Assembly (NCBI GenBank): GCA_024641505.1
Contig: JAHECY010000001.1
Location: 1 to 64,000, forward strand
DNA length: 64,000 bases
Origin: Gammaproteobacteria bacterium
GTDB lineage: Bacteria > Pseudomonadota > Gammaproteobacteria > SG8-11
Direction of reading: 5' to 3'
Below, piece after piece: positions 51,668 through 62,758 of the stretch. The notes under the pieces were generated by a model. That model was not told the DNA's origin. It searched no databases and worked only from the letters and a program-made list of their open reading frames with translations. Position 1 is the stretch's first letter. Each line of letters opens with the position of its first letter. The translations under genes and the position numbers were made by a program.

Positions 51668-52137
51668 GGCAGGGGTTCGATGCCCATCGATTTGCCGCGC
51701 ATCGTCCACTGGTGCTGGGTGGCGTCACTGTCCCGTATGAGTTCGGCATGGAGGCTCATTCCGATGGTGACGTACTGATTCATGCTTTGTGCGATGCCTT
51801 GCTCGGCGCCGCCGGGCTGCGTGATATCGGCAATCTGTTTCCCGACAACGATGACCAATTCAAGAATATCGACAGCCGCATCTTGTTGCGCCAGGTGGTG
51901 GCGGCGCTCAAGCAACGACAGCTGGCGTTGGGCAATGCTGACATGACCATTATCGCGCAAGCGCCGAAACTTGCGCCGTATATTCCTGCGATGACCACCA
52001 ATCTTGCGGCGGACCTGGAGGTTGCGCCGACCCAGGTGAATATCAAGGCGACCACTACGGAGACCATGGGATTTACCGGCCGCCGTGAAGGTATTGCGGC
52101 GTTGGCCGTGGTGCTACTGTTACCGGTGATGCCATGA
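51658..52137 (+). CDS. ispF: 2-C-methyl-D-erythritol 2,4-cyclodiphosphate synthase
   Basis: IspF makes the cyclic diphosphate intermediate. The start ATG 51658 gives 159 residues with the family N-terminus [23 protein letters not shown]. The zinc ligands are in GFDAHRF and [29 protein letters not shown], and the C-terminus has [36 protein letters not shown] lies upstream within the end of ispD. The stop overlaps the truD start. Confidence 0.97.
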   Translation: MRIGQGFDAHRFAAHRPLVLGGVTVPYEFGMEAHSDGDVLIHALCDALLGAAGLRDIGNLFPDNDDQFKNIDSRILLRQVVAALKQRQLALGNADMTIIAQAPKLAPYIPAMTTNLAADLEVAPTQVNIKATTTETMGFTGRREGIAALAVVLLLPVMP

Positions 52138-53183
52138 CCGTCGATTACCACGCCATTGCGCCGCGCATCATGGAAGCATGTGCCTGCGCTCGGGGCTTGC
52201 CGGCTGCGCACGCCGATTTCAAGCTGGCGCTGGATGATTTTCAGGTCACTGAGTATCTTGGTTTTGAGCCGGATGGTGAGGGTGGCCATGCACTGCTGCT
52301 GGTGGAAAAAAAAGGGCTTAATACCGCTGATGTCGCCGGGGCGATCGCGCGTTTCGCGCAGGTTAAACCGGTGGCCGTGGGGTATTGCGGTCTCAAGGAC
52401 CGCCAGGCTATAACCCGGCAATGGTTCAGTGTGGATCTCGGTAACCGCGTGGAGCCCCGGTGGCAGGATCTGGATTCAGCAACAGTGCGCATCTGCATGA
52501 TGGCGCGCCATCGACGCAAATTGCGGCGCGGCAGTCATCAGGCGAATGAGTTTCACGTGGTCTTAAAGAATGTTGCCGGCGATCGGGATGAATTGAGCGC
52601 CCGTTTGCAGGACATTGCGCACGCCGGTGTGCCCAATTATTTTGAGCGCCAGCGGTTCGGCCGGGATGGTAATAATTTGTTGCAGGCTTTGCGTTTGTTT
52701 CAGCAGACGCGGCGCCCGCGTCGCGATACGAAATCAGGCATGTATTTGTCCGCCGCCCGTGCTTTTCTATTCAATACCGTACTCAGCGGCAGAGTCAGCA
52801 CGGGCACCTGGAACCGCGCCCTCGCCGGTGATGTCATGATGCTGGAAGGTTCCCATAGCTGGTTTCGCGTACCGGAAGTCACTTCTGAAATCGAGCAGCG
52901 CCTGACCGCCGCGGACATTCATCCCACCGGACCGATGTGGGGTGGTGGTGACCCGGCGGTCACGGACGCCGCCCGCATTTTGGAGCAGGAGGCGCTGGCC
53001 GGTCATGAAACCTTATGTCGTGGTCTGGAAGCCAATGACCTGAAACAAGAGCGTCGTGCGTTACGTTTGATGGTTGGGGATTTTACCTGGCAATGGTCGG
53101 CGCAGCAGGCGCTTACCCTTAGTTTTCGTCTGCCACCGGGAACTTTCGCGACCGCGGTGTTGCGGGAACTGGTCCGGTTTTAG
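52134..53183 (+). CDS. truD: tRNA pseudouridine(13) synthase TruD
   Basis: TruD modifies U13 of tRNA(Glu). The 349-residue protein has [30 protein letters not shown], the catalytic motif [18 protein letters not shown] with the conserved Asp, and [14 protein letters not shown]. It overlaps ispF by four bases. The ispF-truD-surE-pcm order matches other gammaproteobacteria. Confidence 0.96.
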   Translation: MTVDYHAIAPRIMEACACARGLPAAHADFKLALDDFQVTEYLGFEPDGEGGHALLLVEKKGLNTADVAGAIARFAQVKPVAVGYCGLKDRQAITRQWFSVDLGNRVEPRWQDLDSATVRICMMARHRRKLRRGSHQANEFHVVLKNVAGDRDELSARLQDIAHAGVPNYFERQRFGRDGNNLLQALRLFQQTRRPRRDTKSGMYLSAARAFLFNTVLSGRVSTGTWNRALAGDVMMLEGSHSWFRVPEVTSEIEQRLTAADIHPTGPMWGGGDPAVTDAARILEQEALAGHETLCRGLEANDLKQERRALRLMVGDFTWQWSAQQALTLSFRLPPGTFATAVLRELVRF

Positions 53184-53197
53184 TGTACAATGCGACG

Positions 53198-53953
53198 ATG
53201 CGCATTCTGATCAGTAATGACGACGGTTATTTAGCGCCAGGCATTCGCTGTCTGGCGGCCGAATTGTCGGCCATTGCCGACATCGATGTCGTCGCGCCGG
53301 ATCGCAATCGCAGCGGCGCCAGCAACTCGCTGACCCTTGATGCTCCGGTCCATGCCACGCGCGCCGACAATGGTTATCTGTTTGTCGATGGCACTCCCAC
53401 CGATTGCGTGCACCTGGCGATTACCGGTCTGCTCGATCAGGAACCGGATATGGTGGTGTCGGGGATCAATGCCGGCGCCAACCTTGGGGACGACGTAATT
53501 TATTCCGGCACGGTAGCGGCGGCGATGGAGGGCAGATTTCTCGGCCTGCCGGCCATTGCGGTGTCACTGGTGCTTGGTACCGGCGCGCATTATCAAACTG
53601 CTGCGGCAATAACCAAAACCCTGGTGGGACAATTGATGAGGCATCCCTTGCCGAAAGATACGATTCTGAATGTCAATGTCCCCGACGTGCCTCTGAATGC
53701 CATTAAAGGCTTGGAAGTTACGCGTCTTGGTAATCGACATAAATCCGAACCAGTTATAAAATCAGCCGATCCCAGAGGGCGGCCCATATACTGGATTGGC
53801 CCCGCCGGGGCGGAGCAGGACGCGGGCCCCGGTACCGATTTTCACGCCGTGAGGAACGCTAAAGTGTCCGTGACGCCGATTCATGTCGACCTGACGCATT
53901 ATAAATCGCTGGATACGCTTAGCCGTTGGTTGGAGCAGACACCGTGGATATGA
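53198..53953 (+). CDS. surE: 5'/3'-nucleotidase SurE
   Basis: SurE is a metal-dependent nucleoside monophosphatase important in stationary phase. From ATG 53198 it has 251 residues and starts [16 protein letters not shown], with the two metal-binding Asp. Further metal residues are in DRNRSGASN and [26 protein letters not shown]. The ATG lies 12 bases after the truD stop. It overlaps pcm by four bases; surE-pcm-nlpD-rpoS is a stationary-phase cluster. Confidence 0.97.
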   Translation: MRILISNDDGYLAPGIRCLAAELSAIADIDVVAPDRNRSGASNSLTLDAPVHATRADNGYLFVDGTPTDCVHLAITGLLDQEPDMVVSGINAGANLGDDVIYSGTVAAAMEGRFLGLPAIAVSLVLGTGAHYQTAAAITKTLVGQLMRHPLPKDTILNVNVPDVPLNAIKGLEVTRLGNRHKSEPVIKSADPRGRPIYWIGPAGAEQDAGPGTDFHAVRNAKVSVTPIHVDLTHYKSLDTLSRWLEQTPWI

Positions 53954-54612
53954 GTTACGAGTTGCGTGGCATTGGCATGACTTCGCAACGTACTCGTGAG
54001 CGTCTGGTGCAACGGCTTATTCAGGACGGCATCAGTCAGTTGACGGTGCTTGACCAGATTCGGGATATCCCCCGTCACTTGTTTGTTGACGAAGCGCTGG
54101 CCAGCCGTGCCTATGAAGACACCGCGCTGCCCATTGGTTTCGGGCAAACGATTTCCCAGCCTTACATCGTGGCGCGCATGACCGAAGCCCTGTTGGCTGG
54201 CGGCCGCTTGAAAAAAGTGCTGGAGGTGGGGACCGGTTCCGGTTATCAGACCGCGGTGCTGGCGCGTCTGGTGGAGGAAGTCTACAGCGTGGAGCGGATT
54301 CGCGGTTTGTTGAACCAGGCGCGGGAACGATTCCGGCGTCTGAATCTCAATAACGTCAGATTGAAATATACCGACGGCGGCTGGGGTTGGCCCGAGCACG
54401 CGTTGTATGACGGTATTATCGTGACTGCCGCGCCGCTGGAAGTGCCGGCGGCATTGATTCAGCAGTTGGCCTTGGGTGGACGCATGTTGATTCCCGTAGG
54501 TAAACGCGGCACCCAGCAATTGGTGCAAATTACCCGAACCGGCAGCAACAGCCACGAAGAGCTGGTGTTGGAGCAGGTACGGTTTGTTTCATTGCGCGGA
54601 GGTACCGAGTAA
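53950..54612 (+). CDS. pcm: Protein-L-isoaspartate O-methyltransferase
   Basis: Pcm repairs isoaspartyl residues in aged proteins using SAM. The start ATG 53950 ([28 protein letters not shown]) overlaps the surE stop; 220 residues. Motifs are [38 protein letters not shown] and the SAM site [18 protein letters not shown], with [12 protein letters not shown] later. A GTG six bases upstream is an alternative start. Confidence 0.97.
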   Translation: MSYELRGIGMTSQRTRERLVQRLIQDGISQLTVLDQIRDIPRHLFVDEALASRAYEDTALPIGFGQTISQPYIVARMTEALLAGGRLKKVLEVGTGSGYQTAVLARLVEEVYSVERIRGLLNQARERFRRLNLNNVRLKYTDGGWGWPEHALYDGIIVTAAPLEVPAALIQQLALGGRMLIPVGKRGTQQLVQITRTGSNSHEELVLEQVRFVSLRGGTE

Positions 54613-54619
54613 GGTGCCA

Positions 54620-55192
54620 ATGTTGTCATCACTTTATGACCGGGCGCTCACCTGGTCGCGGCATCGTCACGGAAAATGGTTCCTGGTGGGCTTGAGTTTC
54701 GCAGAGTCGTCCTTTTTTCCAATCCCGCCAGATGTGATGCTGGCACCCATGTGCCTGGCGCAGCGGCAACGGGCCTGGATGCTGGCATCGATTACCACGC
54801 TGGCCTCGGTGCTGGGCGGGGTGGCAGGCTACGCCATTGGTTATTTCGCTTTTGAACTGATCGAACCCTATCTTAGTGCCATGGGATATCTTGACCGGTT
54901 TACCCAAGTGCGCGGTTGGTTCGGTGAATTTGGTTTCTGGATATTGTTTATTGCCGGTTTTACCCCCATACCCTACAAACTGTTTACCATCAGCGCGGGT
55001 GTGGTTAGCATGCACTTGCTGCCATTCGTGCTGGCGTCGATTGTTGGTCGTGGGGCTCGCTTTTTTCTGGTGGCCGCGTTTATCTATTGGGGCGGCGACA
55101 AAATGGACCATATGATACGCCGCCACGTGGATCGTTTGGGTTGGGTGGTAATACTAATAGCGCTGGCGGCGTATATTGTTTACAAATTATAA
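54620..55192 (+). CDS. YqaA-family (VTT/DedA-like) membrane protein
   Basis: This 190-residue inner-membrane protein is in the VTT/SNARE-associated family. It starts MLSSLYDRALTWSRHRHGKWFLVGLSFAESSFFPIPPDVML, where the FAESSFFPIPPDV block is the conserved re-entrant motif, and later has GFTPIPYKLFTISAGV. About four to five hydrophobic segments follow. DedA-like proteins have been linked to lipid carrier flipping and membrane potential; the role of YqaA is not established. It lies seven bases after pcm, before nlpD, as is common in related genomes. Confidence 0.88.
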   Translation: MLSSLYDRALTWSRHRHGKWFLVGLSFAESSFFPIPPDVMLAPMCLAQRQRAWMLASITTLASVLGGVAGYAIGYFAFELIEPYLSAMGYLDRFTQVRGWFGEFGFWILFIAGFTPIPYKLFTISAGVVSMHLLPFVLASIVGRGARFFLVAAFIYWGGDKMDHMIRRHVDRLGWVVILIALAAYIVYKL

Positions 55193-55213
55193 CCATGAGG
55201 TAACACGGATAGT

Positions 55214-56056
55214 TTGACGCATCGGGACCTGTTTGTGACGAAAAACCTTACTGGCATTCGTTGTAACTCGGTGACACGCAAATTGTCGACGCTGCTTGCT
55301 GTATGGTTGTTGAGTGCATGCGGCACTCATACTTATCACATAGTGAAGCCCGGCGAAACCTTGTATGCCATTGGCTGGTGGTACGGCCTGGACTATCGCA
55401 CGCTGGCGCAGTGGAACGGCATTGCCTCCCCCTACATTCTGAGCCCTGGCGACAAGATACTGCTGACCCGCGCCACTTCGCACCGACGCACCGTCTCCAC
55501 ACCCGAATCTGCCGACTCACGACCAGCCACACCAGCATACGGCGCGCACACCGCCACGCCACCCTCGACAAACGAACCTCGTACGGCACAAGTGAACGTC
55601 GTGGTGCGACCGCTTGGGAAAACATCAACGTCCGCAGGTTCAAATCCGGTGCATGGCGGTAACGGCGCGCAGCCCATTAAATGGCAATGGCCGGTACACG
55701 GTCGGCTGCTGCAGTCATTCAGCAATACAGATCAATTTAAGAAAGGTATTAAGGTTGCGGGCACCGAGGGACAGGAGATCTACACGGCCGCGCCGGGGAA
55801 AGTGGTTTATACTGGGAATGCATTGCTGGGTTATGGTAACCTAGTGATCGTCAAACACGATACTGAATTCTTAAGTGCCTACGGGCACGTCCGGAAGTTG
55901 CTGGTCAGGGAAGGCGATTACATCAGAGCTGGGCAGCAGATCGCAGAAATGGGCAGTAGCGGCACCAATCGTAATATGCTCCATTTCGAAATTCGCCGCG
56001 GTGGTCAACCGGTGGATCCTCTGCAGTTTTTGCCCGCTGACAATTTGGTCAATTAG
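55214..56056 (+). CDS. nlpD: Lipoprotein NlpD, LysM plus degenerate LytM domain
   Basis: NlpD activates the amidase AmiC during cell separation. The protein shows a lipoprotein signal ([12 protein letters not shown]), a LysM domain ([30 protein letters not shown]...GDKILL), a Ser/Thr/Pro linker and a C-terminal M23/LytM domain. The first metal site, usually HxGxD, reads KGIKVAG, so the domain is catalytically dead, as in E. coli NlpD. The start is uncertain: TTG 55214, GTG 55238 and GTG 55271 are all in frame, and the last gives the shortest signal peptide. rpoS starts ten bases after the stop and its promoter probably lies inside this gene. Confidence 0.9.
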   Translation: MTHRDLFVTKNLTGIRCNSVTRKLSTLLAVWLLSACGTHTYHIVKPGETLYAIGWWYGLDYRTLAQWNGIASPYILSPGDKILLTRATSHRRTVSTPESADSRPATPAYGAHTATPPSTNEPRTAQVNVVVRPLGKTSTSAGSNPVHGGNGAQPIKWQWPVHGRLLQSFSNTDQFKKGIKVAGTEGQEIYTAAPGKVVYTGNALLGYGNLVIVKHDTEFLSAYGHVRKLLVREGDYIRAGQQIAEMGSSGTNRNMLHFEIRRGGQPVDPLQFLPADNLVN

Positions 56057-56066
56057 GGGTGTGCCT

Positions 56067-57077
56067 ATGTTAGATCAGAATGAGAAGGCCGGTGATTTCA
56101 AAAGTGTAGTCGATAACGTCATAACGCTGGACAGTGACGTGGAGTTTGAACTTGCTGAAGTGGAGTTGATTGCAGAAGTCGAGGAAGAAATCGAAGAAGT
56201 AGAGGAAGTGGTAACGGTCTACGCCCCCGGCGAACTGACCCAGGGGGAGTTGGATGCGACCCGATTATATTTGAACGAAATTGGTTTTTCTTCATTACTA
56301 ACCGCGGAAGAAGAGGTTTTTTATTCCCGCCAGGCGCGCACTGGCAGCGACAAAGCGCGACGTACCATGATTGAATGTAATTTGCGGTTGGTGGTCAAAA
56401 TCGCACGCCGCTATCTCAATCGTGGACTCGCGTTGCTGGACCTCATTGAAGAAGGTAATCTGGGGTTGATCCGGGCGGTGGAAAAATTCGATCCGGAACG
56501 AGGTTTTCGCTTTTCCACCTACGCCACCTGGTGGATCCGGCAAACCATCGAGCGTGCCATCATGAATCAGACCCGCACCATTCGCTTGCCGATTCATGTA
56601 GTCAAGGAAATCAATATCTACCTGCGTACCGCTCGCCACCTGGCGCAAACCCTTGATCACGAACCCAGCGCCGAAGAAATCGCCGAGCTGCTGGACAAAC
56701 CCATTGTTGATGTGAAGAAAATGCTGGGATTGAACGAGCGTGTAACCTCCGTGGACGTGCCGGTGATCAAGGATACGGATAAATCCCTGCTCGACGCCAT
56801 TCCCGATGAAAATAATGTTGATCCCGCGATGATGCTGCAGGATGACGATTTGCGCGGCAGCATTGAGACCTGGTTGCATCAGCTCAATGATAAGCAACGG
56901 GAAGTGGTGGAGCGCCGTTTCGGTCTCAACAGCCGGGAAGTCTGCACTCTGGAAGAAGTTGGCAATGAACTGGGCGTTACACGTGAGCGGGTACGCCAGA
57001 TTCAGATGGAGGCGTTGAAGCGACTGCGTGAAATCATGGAGCGGGAAGGCTATTCCGTCGACACTATCTTTCAATAG
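56067..57077 (+). CDS. rpoS: RNA polymerase sigma factor RpoS
   Basis: This is the stationary-phase/general stress sigma factor, 336 residues. Region 1.2-2 has [82 protein letters not shown], then region 3 ([23 protein letters not shown]) and region 4 ([31 protein letters not shown]). ATG 56067 has AGGGG eight bases upstream. The N-terminal part before region 1.2 carries an acidic Glu/Val run. The location after nlpD is diagnostic and separates it from RpoD or RpoH. Confidence 0.97.
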   Translation: MLDQNEKAGDFKSVVDNVITLDSDVEFELAEVELIAEVEEEIEEVEEVVTVYAPGELTQGELDATRLYLNEIGFSSLLTAEEEVFYSRQARTGSDKARRTMIECNLRLVVKIARRYLNRGLALLDLIEEGNLGLIRAVEKFDPERGFRFSTYATWWIRQTIERAIMNQTRTIRLPIHVVKEINIYLRTARHLAQTLDHEPSAEEIAELLDKPIVDVKKMLGLNERVTSVDVPVIKDTDKSLLDAIPDENNVDPAMMLQDDDLRGSIETWLHQLNDKQREVVERRFGLNSREVCTLEEVGNELGVTRERVRQIQMEALKRLREIMEREGYSVDTIFQ

Positions 57078-57338
57078 TGTGGTGAACACCGCTTGATCTT
57101 AAGCAACGATAGCATACTCGCAAAGGGGAACGATGAGTAATTCTGCGGGATAATGCGTTATTGGTTTGCAATGCGGCGAGAGTTGGAGTTTGTGGACGTC
57201 GCGCCACGCCAAGCTGCAAAAAATATTGCGAACGATGGATTTGTAGTTGTAATTAGGTTTTATATGTTCTCGTGGCGTGCTGTGCTCCTTGGCAAGAGGT
57301 GATGGTTAGGGATAACCACCCGCTTTTCGCCAACGAGT

Positions 57339-57767
57339 TCAGTGCGCCAGCAGCGCCGCTACCGGCAGCCTGCCTTCACTGCACAGGAAATTGTAGGTGC
57401 GGCAGGCGGCCCGGGTGTCCATGACTTCGAAACCAATGCCAGCCTGAAGAAATTCCAGCATCCATGCCTGCGCCGGAAACTGCAATTGTGGCCCGGTGCC
57501 TAGAAGAATGAGTTCGGGCTGTAAACTATTGAGTTGGTGCAGATGGTCAAGCGTCAATTCAGCAAAAGATTGCGGCACCCAATGATCGATGAGTTTTCCC
57601 GGCGACAGAATTATACTCTTGTCTATCGTAAGGTCTTTACCTGTGGCTTGACCGGGAGTCGTGCTGGCGTCCAGGTTATCGGTTTCCAGGCACCGGAGGA
57701 TAAATTGTCCCGGCTGGTAGGATTTAACGATATAGTTGTCGTCGGGCATGAGTCGATTAAATTTCAA
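57339..57767 (-). CDS. Mth938-like domain protein (DUF498)
   Basis: This is a protein of about 142 residues of the Mth938/NDUFAF3-like family. TTG 57767 is preferred as the start because AGGAA lies six bases before it and the resulting MKFNRLMPDDNYIVKSYQPGQF is the family N-terminus; reading further upstream adds ~46 atypical residues. The conserved block LTLDHLHQLNSLQPELILLGTGPQLQFP and the Cys in RAACRTYNFLCSEGR follow. Function is unknown; a human relative assists complex I assembly. It is divergent from alaC. Confidence 0.85.
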   Translation of the reverse strand: MKFNRLMPDDNYIVKSYQPGQFILRCLETDNLDASTTPGQATGKDLTIDKSIILSPGKLIDHWVPQSFAELTLDHLHQLNSLQPELILLGTGPQLQFPAQAWMLEFLQAGIGFEVMDTRAACRTYNFLCSEGRLPVAALLAH

Positions 57768-57888
57768 TGACGGTTCCTGATATTGGGTGTTAAAAACATT
57801 ACTTACGTTGACAGTTAAATGGTCAATCAGTAATGTATGACTCCTTTTTGAAGTCCGGTCGACGATTTTACGCATTGTCGCTCTATTC

Positions 57889-59094
57889 GTGCAAACAGGG
57901 ACCAAGATTTTGATCGAAGATTTTCCAAGAATTAAGCGCTTACCCCCCTATGTCTTCGCGATCGTCAACGATTTGAAGATGAAAGCCCGTGCACGGGGAG
58001 AGGATATTATTGATTTCGGCATGGGAAATCCGGATCAGCCCACGCCCAAGCATATCGTGGACAAGCTGGTGGAAGTGGCGCAACGCGAGGACACCCACCG
58101 GTATTCCATGTCCAAAGGTATTCCGCGCTTGCGGCGCGCCATTTGCCGTTGGTACAAGGACCGTTATAAGGTGGACCTGAATCCCGATAACGAAGCCATT
58201 GTGACCATCGGTTCCAAGGAGGGGCTGGCGCATCTGGCGTTGGCCACCATGGGTCCCGGCGATGCGATATTGGTGCCGAACCCATCGTATCCCATTCATC
58301 CTTATGGGTTCGTTATCGCTGGTGCGGATATTCGCCATGTGCCGATGGTACCCGGGGTGGATTTCTTTGAAGAGTTGGAGAAAGCCATCAAAGACTCTTG
58401 GCCGAAGCCCAAGATGCTGGTCCTGAATTTTCCTGGCAATCCCACTGCTCAGTGTGTGGAGCTGGAATTTTTTGAGAAGGTGGTTGCGATTGCCAAGGAA
58501 CACCAAATCTGGGTGATCCATGATCTGGCCTACGCGGATATCGTCTTCGATGGTTATGTGGCGCCGTCCATCATGCAGGTACCCGGTGCCAAAGAAGTGG
58601 CCGTGGAATTCTTCACCCTGTCGAAAAGCTATAATATGCCCGGTTGGCGTGTCGGCTTTATGGTGGGCAATCCGGTATTGGTGGCGGCACTGGGTCGCAT
58701 CAAGTCTTACCTGGATTATGGAACATTTACGCCCATCCAGGTTGCCGCCATTGCCGCCCTGGAAGGTCCCCAGGATTGCGTTGAAGATATCAGAGAACGC
58801 TATCAGAGCCGACGTGATGTGCTGGTGGATGGCTTGGTGGCGTCAGGCTGGCCGGTGGAAAAACCCAAAGCCACCATGTTCGTCTGGGCGAAAATTCCCG
58901 AGGCTTTTCGCCATCTGGGATCACTGGAATTCTGTAAAGAACTGATAGAGCAAGCTAAAGTCGCGGTTGCGCCGGGTGTGGGTTTCGGCGAATACGGCGA
59001 TGACCATGTGCGTTTCGCATTGATTGAGAATGAACACCGGACCCGGCAGGCGATTCGTGGCATCAAAGCCATGTTACGTGATGCCGGTAGTTAG
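57889..59094 (+). CDS. alaC: Alanine-forming aminotransferase AlaC
   Basis: This is a PLP aminotransferase of 401 residues, very close to E. coli AlaC (YfdZ), which makes alanine from pyruvate and glutamate. It has [41 protein letters not shown] and [18 protein letters not shown]. Further along are [33 protein letters not shown], the PLP Lys in [21 protein letters not shown], and [17 protein letters not shown]. The GTG at 57889 is the likely start. hom follows 22 bases after the stop. Confidence 0.93.
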   Translation: MQTGTKILIEDFPRIKRLPPYVFAIVNDLKMKARARGEDIIDFGMGNPDQPTPKHIVDKLVEVAQREDTHRYSMSKGIPRLRRAICRWYKDRYKVDLNPDNEAIVTIGSKEGLAHLALATMGPGDAILVPNPSYPIHPYGFVIAGADIRHVPMVPGVDFFEELEKAIKDSWPKPKMLVLNFPGNPTAQCVELEFFEKVVAIAKEHQIWVIHDLAYADIVFDGYVAPSIMQVPGAKEVAVEFFTLSKSYNMPGWRVGFMVGNPVLVAALGRIKSYLDYGTFTPIQVAAIAALEGPQDCVEDIRERYQSRRDVLVDGLVASGWPVEKPKATMFVWAKIPEAFRHLGSLEFCKELIEQAKVAVAPGVGFGEYGDDHVRFALIENEHRTRQAIRGIKAMLRDAGS

Positions 59095-59116
59095 TCATGC
59101 AGAGGAGAGACCAGAG

Positions 59117-60442
59117 TTGGAACCGGTTAAAGTAGGATTGTTGGGGCTGGGCACCGTGGGCGGCGGTACGGTGAGCGTATTGGCGCGTAATGGCGCTGAG
59201 ATCGCCAGGCGTGCCGGCCGTGGCATTAAAATCGTACAAGCAAGCGCACGCGACCTGAAAAAGTCTCGACGCTGCGATACTACGGGTATCAAGTTAACGG
59301 CGGATCCGTTCGCCATCGTCAATAATCCGGAAATCCAGATTGTCGTGGAACTGATCGGTGGTGACAGCCTGGCCCGGGAATTGGTGATGCAGGCGATTCA
59401 AAATGGCAAGCATGTGGTCACGGCCAATAAGGCGCTGATCGCGAAACACGGCAACGAAATTTTCGCCGCCGCGCGTGCCAAAGGCGTGATGGTGGCGTTC
59501 GAAGCGGCGGTGGCCGGCGGCATCCCAATTATCAAAACCATTCGCGAGGGTTTGGCGGGAAACCAGATTCAGTGGCTGGCGGGCATCATCAATGGCACCG
59601 GTAATTTTATTCTCACGGAAATGCGAGACAAGGGCCGCGACTTTGGCGATGTGCTTGCGGAAGCCCAGGCCTTGGGGTACGCGGAAGCGGATCCCACTTT
59701 CGATGTTGAAGGTATCGACGCCGCCCACAAGCTGACCATCCTGGCGTCCATCGCTTTCGGCATCCCGTTGCAATTCAGTAAAGTATATACAGAAGGCATC
59801 ACCCGCATTACCCGGGAGGATGTCAGCAATGCCGAGGAACTCGGCTATCGCATCAAGCACCTGGGCATCGCGCGACGCACCGCCACGGGTATCGAGCTGC
59901 GCGTGCATCCGACGCTGATTCCTCACCGGCGTTTGATCGCCAACGTGGATGGTGTGATGAACGCGGTGCTGGTGAAAGGGGATGCCGTCGGACCTACCTT
60001 GTTTTATGGCGCCGGCGCCGGCGCGGAACCTACCGCGTCCGCGGTCGTGGCCGATTTGGTGGACGTGACCCGCACCCTGACCACGGATCCGGAAAATCGG
60101 GTACCGCATCTGGCGTTTCAGGCTGATGCCCTTACCGACGTGCCGATTCTGAGCATGGACGAAGTGGAAACCGCCTACTATCTGCGCATGCAGGCCCTGG
60201 ATCAACCCGGGGTGCTGGCGGACGTGACCCGGGTGCTGGCCGATCTCCAGATCAGCATCGAGGCCATAATTCAGAAGGAATCCCCCGATGAGGATGGCGA
60301 CAGTACCGCTTCGATCATCATGTTGACGCACCGGGTGCGGGAACGTGCCATGAAACAGGCAATCGAACGCATCCAGGCGCTACCCGCCATCACCGGCGAT
60401 GTGGTGCGCATTCGCATGGAACAATTAAGCAGTAAGCAGTAA
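59117..60442 (+). CDS. hom: Homoserine dehydrogenase
   Basis: Homoserine dehydrogenase feeds threonine and methionine synthesis. I prefer TTG 59117 ([19 protein letters not shown]) because AGGAG lies nine bases upstream; ATG 59081 overlaps alaC and has no ribosome site. The 441-residue protein has the NAD(P) site [11 protein letters not shown], the catalytic core [14 protein letters not shown] and [21 protein letters not shown], and a C-terminal ACT domain ([24 protein letters not shown]) for threonine feedback. It is a monofunctional enzyme without an aspartokinase part. thrC follows after 16 bases. Confidence 0.96.
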   Translation: MEPVKVGLLGLGTVGGGTVSVLARNGAEIARRAGRGIKIVQASARDLKKSRRCDTTGIKLTADPFAIVNNPEIQIVVELIGGDSLARELVMQAIQNGKHVVTANKALIAKHGNEIFAAARAKGVMVAFEAAVAGGIPIIKTIREGLAGNQIQWLAGIINGTGNFILTEMRDKGRDFGDVLAEAQALGYAEADPTFDVEGIDAAHKLTILASIAFGIPLQFSKVYTEGITRITREDVSNAEELGYRIKHLGIARRTATGIELRVHPTLIPHRRLIANVDGVMNAVLVKGDAVGPTLFYGAGAGAEPTASAVVADLVDVTRTLTTDPENRVPHLAFQADALTDVPILSMDEVETAYYLRMQALDQPGVLADVTRVLADLQISIEAIIQKESPDEDGDSTASIIMLTHRVRERAMKQAIERIQALPAITGDVVRIRMEQLSSKQ

Positions 60443-60458
60443 GCAAGAGGAAACAGCC

Positions 60459-61538
60459 ATGTCTTTTCGCAGCCGTTACACCGGATTAATCGAGCGTTAC
60501 CGTGATCGTTTGCCGGTTTCCGATGACACGCGCATCATCAGTCTGGGCGAAGGTAATACACCGCTCATCAAACTGAACAATATTCCACGGCGTATCGGTA
60601 AAAACGTGGAAGTTTACGTGAAGTATGAAGGTCTCAATCCCACCGGTTCATTCAAGGATCGGGGCATGACCATGGCGGTGACCAAAGCGGTGGAAGAGGG
60701 CAGTCAGGCCATCATCTGTGCCTCCACGGGCAATACCTCGGCGGCGGCCGCCGCCTATGCCGCGCGCGCCGGTATCAAAGCTTTCGTGTTGATTCCCGAC
60801 GGCAAGATTGCCATGGGCAAATTGGCCCAGGCGATGATGCATGGCGCCATCGTGATTCAAATTAAAGGCAATTTCGACCGGGGCATGCAATTGGTCAAGG
60901 AAGTGGGCGCCAGTGCGCCGGTGACTATCGTCAATTCCATCAATCCCTACCGGTTGCAGGGACAGAAAACGGCGGCTTTCGAAATTATGGAAGAGCTGGG
61001 TGGAGCGCCGGACTATCACTGCTTGCCCGTGGGTAACGCCGGCAATATATCCGCCTATTGGATGGGATATACCGAGTATCACGAGCATGGCATCGTCAAC
61101 AATCGGCCGGTGATGTGCGGTTATCAAGCCAGCGGCGCGGCGCCGTTTCTGCGGGGGCAAATGGTGGACAATCCGGAAACCATCGCCACCGCGATTCGTA
61201 TCGGTCATCCACAGTCCTGGGACAAAGCGTGGGCGGCGCAAAAAGAAAGCAACGGCTGGTTCGCGGAATTTGAGGACGCGGCCATTCTCGCAGCGCAGAA
61301 ACTGTTGGCGGAGCACGAAGGGGTCTTCTGCGAGCCGGCGTCAGCCATATCGCTGGCGGGCGCGATCACCGATATTCAATCCGGAAAAATTCCGGAAGGC
61401 AGTAAAGTGGTCTGCACTCTCACCGGTCATGGATTGAAAGATCCGGATACGGCGATAAAACAGAGCGGCTCCCGCATGGTGACCGTGGAAGCGGAACTGG
61501 ATTCCGTCAAGAAAGCCATCCTTGGCAATCTTGACTAG
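60459..61538 (+). CDS. thrC: Threonine synthase
   Basis: ThrC converts O-phosphohomoserine to threonine. The 359-residue protein is the short fold-type II PLP form with the PLP Lys in [12 protein letters not shown], the phosphate loop in [14 protein letters not shown] and the C-terminal [15 protein letters not shown]. It starts [20 protein letters not shown] after an AGAGGAAA site. It follows hom in one unit; no thrB homologue is seen in the window. Confidence 0.96.
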   Translation: MSFRSRYTGLIERYRDRLPVSDDTRIISLGEGNTPLIKLNNIPRRIGKNVEVYVKYEGLNPTGSFKDRGMTMAVTKAVEEGSQAIICASTGNTSAAAAAYAARAGIKAFVLIPDGKIAMGKLAQAMMHGAIVIQIKGNFDRGMQLVKEVGASAPVTIVNSINPYRLQGQKTAAFEIMEELGGAPDYHCLPVGNAGNISAYWMGYTEYHEHGIVNNRPVMCGYQASGAAPFLRGQMVDNPETIATAIRIGHPQSWDKAWAAQKESNGWFAEFEDAAILAAQKLLAEHEGVFCEPASAISLAGAITDIQSGKIPEGSKVVCTLTGHGLKDPDTAIKQSGSRMVTVEAELDSVKKAILGNLD

Positions 61539-61543
61539 CCATT

Positions 61544-61735
61544 CTAATTCATGTGGGCGGAAAGGGGGCGATGCGGCTGGAAGGAAGTCTCTTCCAGTTG
61601 TGATAACAAATCTATCAATTCTCCGCTTGAAGTAAACCGGGTTTCCGTATCGTCACTGGCCTTGACTACTATTCCTGCCATATTGTGCGGATTGGTAATA
61701 TCCTGACGGTAAATCCGTACGATATAACTCTCCAT
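61544..61735 (-). CDS. Small conserved protein of unknown function
   Basis: This 63-residue protein begins MESYIVRIYRQDITNPHNMAGIVVKASDDTETRFTSSGEL and ends in a helical LLSQLEETSFQ. GAGG lies nine bases before the ATG. Similar short proteins (YIVRIYRR...GIV) occur in many beta- and gammaproteobacteria, but I know of no function. It sits convergent to thrC with only five bases between the stops. Confidence 0.7.
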   Translation of the reverse strand: MESYIVRIYRQDITNPHNMAGIVVKASDDTETRFTSSGELIDLLSQLEETSFQPHRPLSAHMN

Positions 61736-61873
61736 ATGCTACTGCCTCGATTGTTTTTATTCATATCCTAAAGTACCCATGGCGTCTTACATCGGACTTA
61801 CCGAAACGCGGTAGTGGGCACTTGCAACCATGCAGGCGGAGCAAGTTAATTATTTATTAAGGAAAAGTATTGT

Positions 61874-62758
61874 CTAGCTGTCCAGCAGGCTTTGATACAG
61901 TTCCTCGATGCGGGCGGACGGCGTGATGCCCAATTGCGCATTGAGATTGCTCACGCAGCGCTGGTACAACAATATCGCCTCGGCGCGCAACTCCAGCTTG
62001 ATATAACATGCCATGGCCCGTTGGTACATTTCCTCAAGCAGGCTGTCGATCTCCAGGCCCTTCAGGTAAGCCTCCAGCGCCAGTTCCAATTCCGCCGAAG
62101 ATTCATAAAAGCGACCGACCTTGCGCAGCAGGCGGATGAATTTGCTGCGCAAGCGTTCCCGGTATGCAATCGCCCAGGATTCCGAGCTCGACAAACCGAG
62201 GAACGGACCTTTGTATAGGGTTAAAGCGGTAGTAGCAAGTTTGATGATGTCCTGGTTGTCGAGATTTTCCAACAATAGTTGATCCAACAGTGATTCGAGC
62301 TTTCCTTGCAGGCGTTCGAAGGTCCAGGCATCCACCCAACAACATTCGTTGTTCAAACTGATCTTGCCTTCGCGCAGTACAATGGCTTTTTCATTGTCGA
62401 GCAGTTTGCGCAGACGGTGCAATGTGGTGTCAAGGGAGCGATGCGCAGCGTCACCATCCGCATCAGGCCAGAGGATTTCCGCAATCTTTACCTGACACAC
62501 GTCGCGCCCGCCCAGGGCGATCAGGACTTTGAGCAGATCCATCGGTTTACGTTTGGCGCGGCCGGGAAAATCCATGGGTTTGTCATTCGTCAGTAAGCTG
62601 AATCGTCCCAGGGTATAGATACGGATCGGCCAGCCATCATCGGTGGTGTCGAACAGCGGCGCGCTGAACTGCTGATTACTCTGACGTATGCATTCCAGCA
62701 GGTCGCCATTCTCCATGGTCGCCAGGAGTGATAGAATCTTGTTTTGTGGTGTGTTCAT
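61874..62758 (-). CDS. Stand-alone BTAD (SARP-like) transcriptional regulator
   Basis: This 294-residue protein has an OmpR-type winged helix at about residues 45-135 (IRIYTLGRFSLLTNDKPMDFPGRAKRKPMDLLKVLIALGG...AEILWPDADGDAAHRSLDTTLHRLRKLL). A helical bacterial transcriptional activation domain follows at about 145-290 (YRERLRSKFIRLLRKVGRFYESS). Most proteobacterial BTAD regulators are larger, with an ATPase or TPR region; here nothing else is present. A cluster of Cys (NECCWVDAW) lies between the domains. It is divergent from the Crp-type regulator with a 348-base gap holding mirrored -10 boxes. Confidence 0.88.
   Translation of the reverse strand: MNTPQNKILSLLATMENGDLLECIRQSNQQFSAPLFDTTDDGWPIRIYTLGRFSLLTNDKPMDFPGRAKRKPMDLLKVLIALGGRDVCQVKIAEILWPDADGDAAHRSLDTTLHRLRKLLDNEKAIVLREGKISLNNECCWVDAWTFERLQGKLESLLDQLLLENLDNQDIIKLATTALTLYKGPFLGLSSSESWAIAYRERLRSKFIRLLRKVGRFYESSAELELALEAYLKGLEIDSLLEEMYQRAMACYIKLELRAEAILLYQRCVSNLNAQLGITPSARIEELYQSLLDS

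Noticed and set aside
57078-57338. GGA-containing gap after rpoS, where Pseudomonas has the CsrA-binding RNA rsmZ
   Set aside because: Six GGA words in ~260 bases is about what chance gives at this composition. No GacA box was found, and the small TGGTTA/TAACCA hairpin near 57303 is too weak to call a terminator.
59294-60331. 345-codon frame opposite hom
   Set aside because: It is a shadow frame of an intact enzyme gene.
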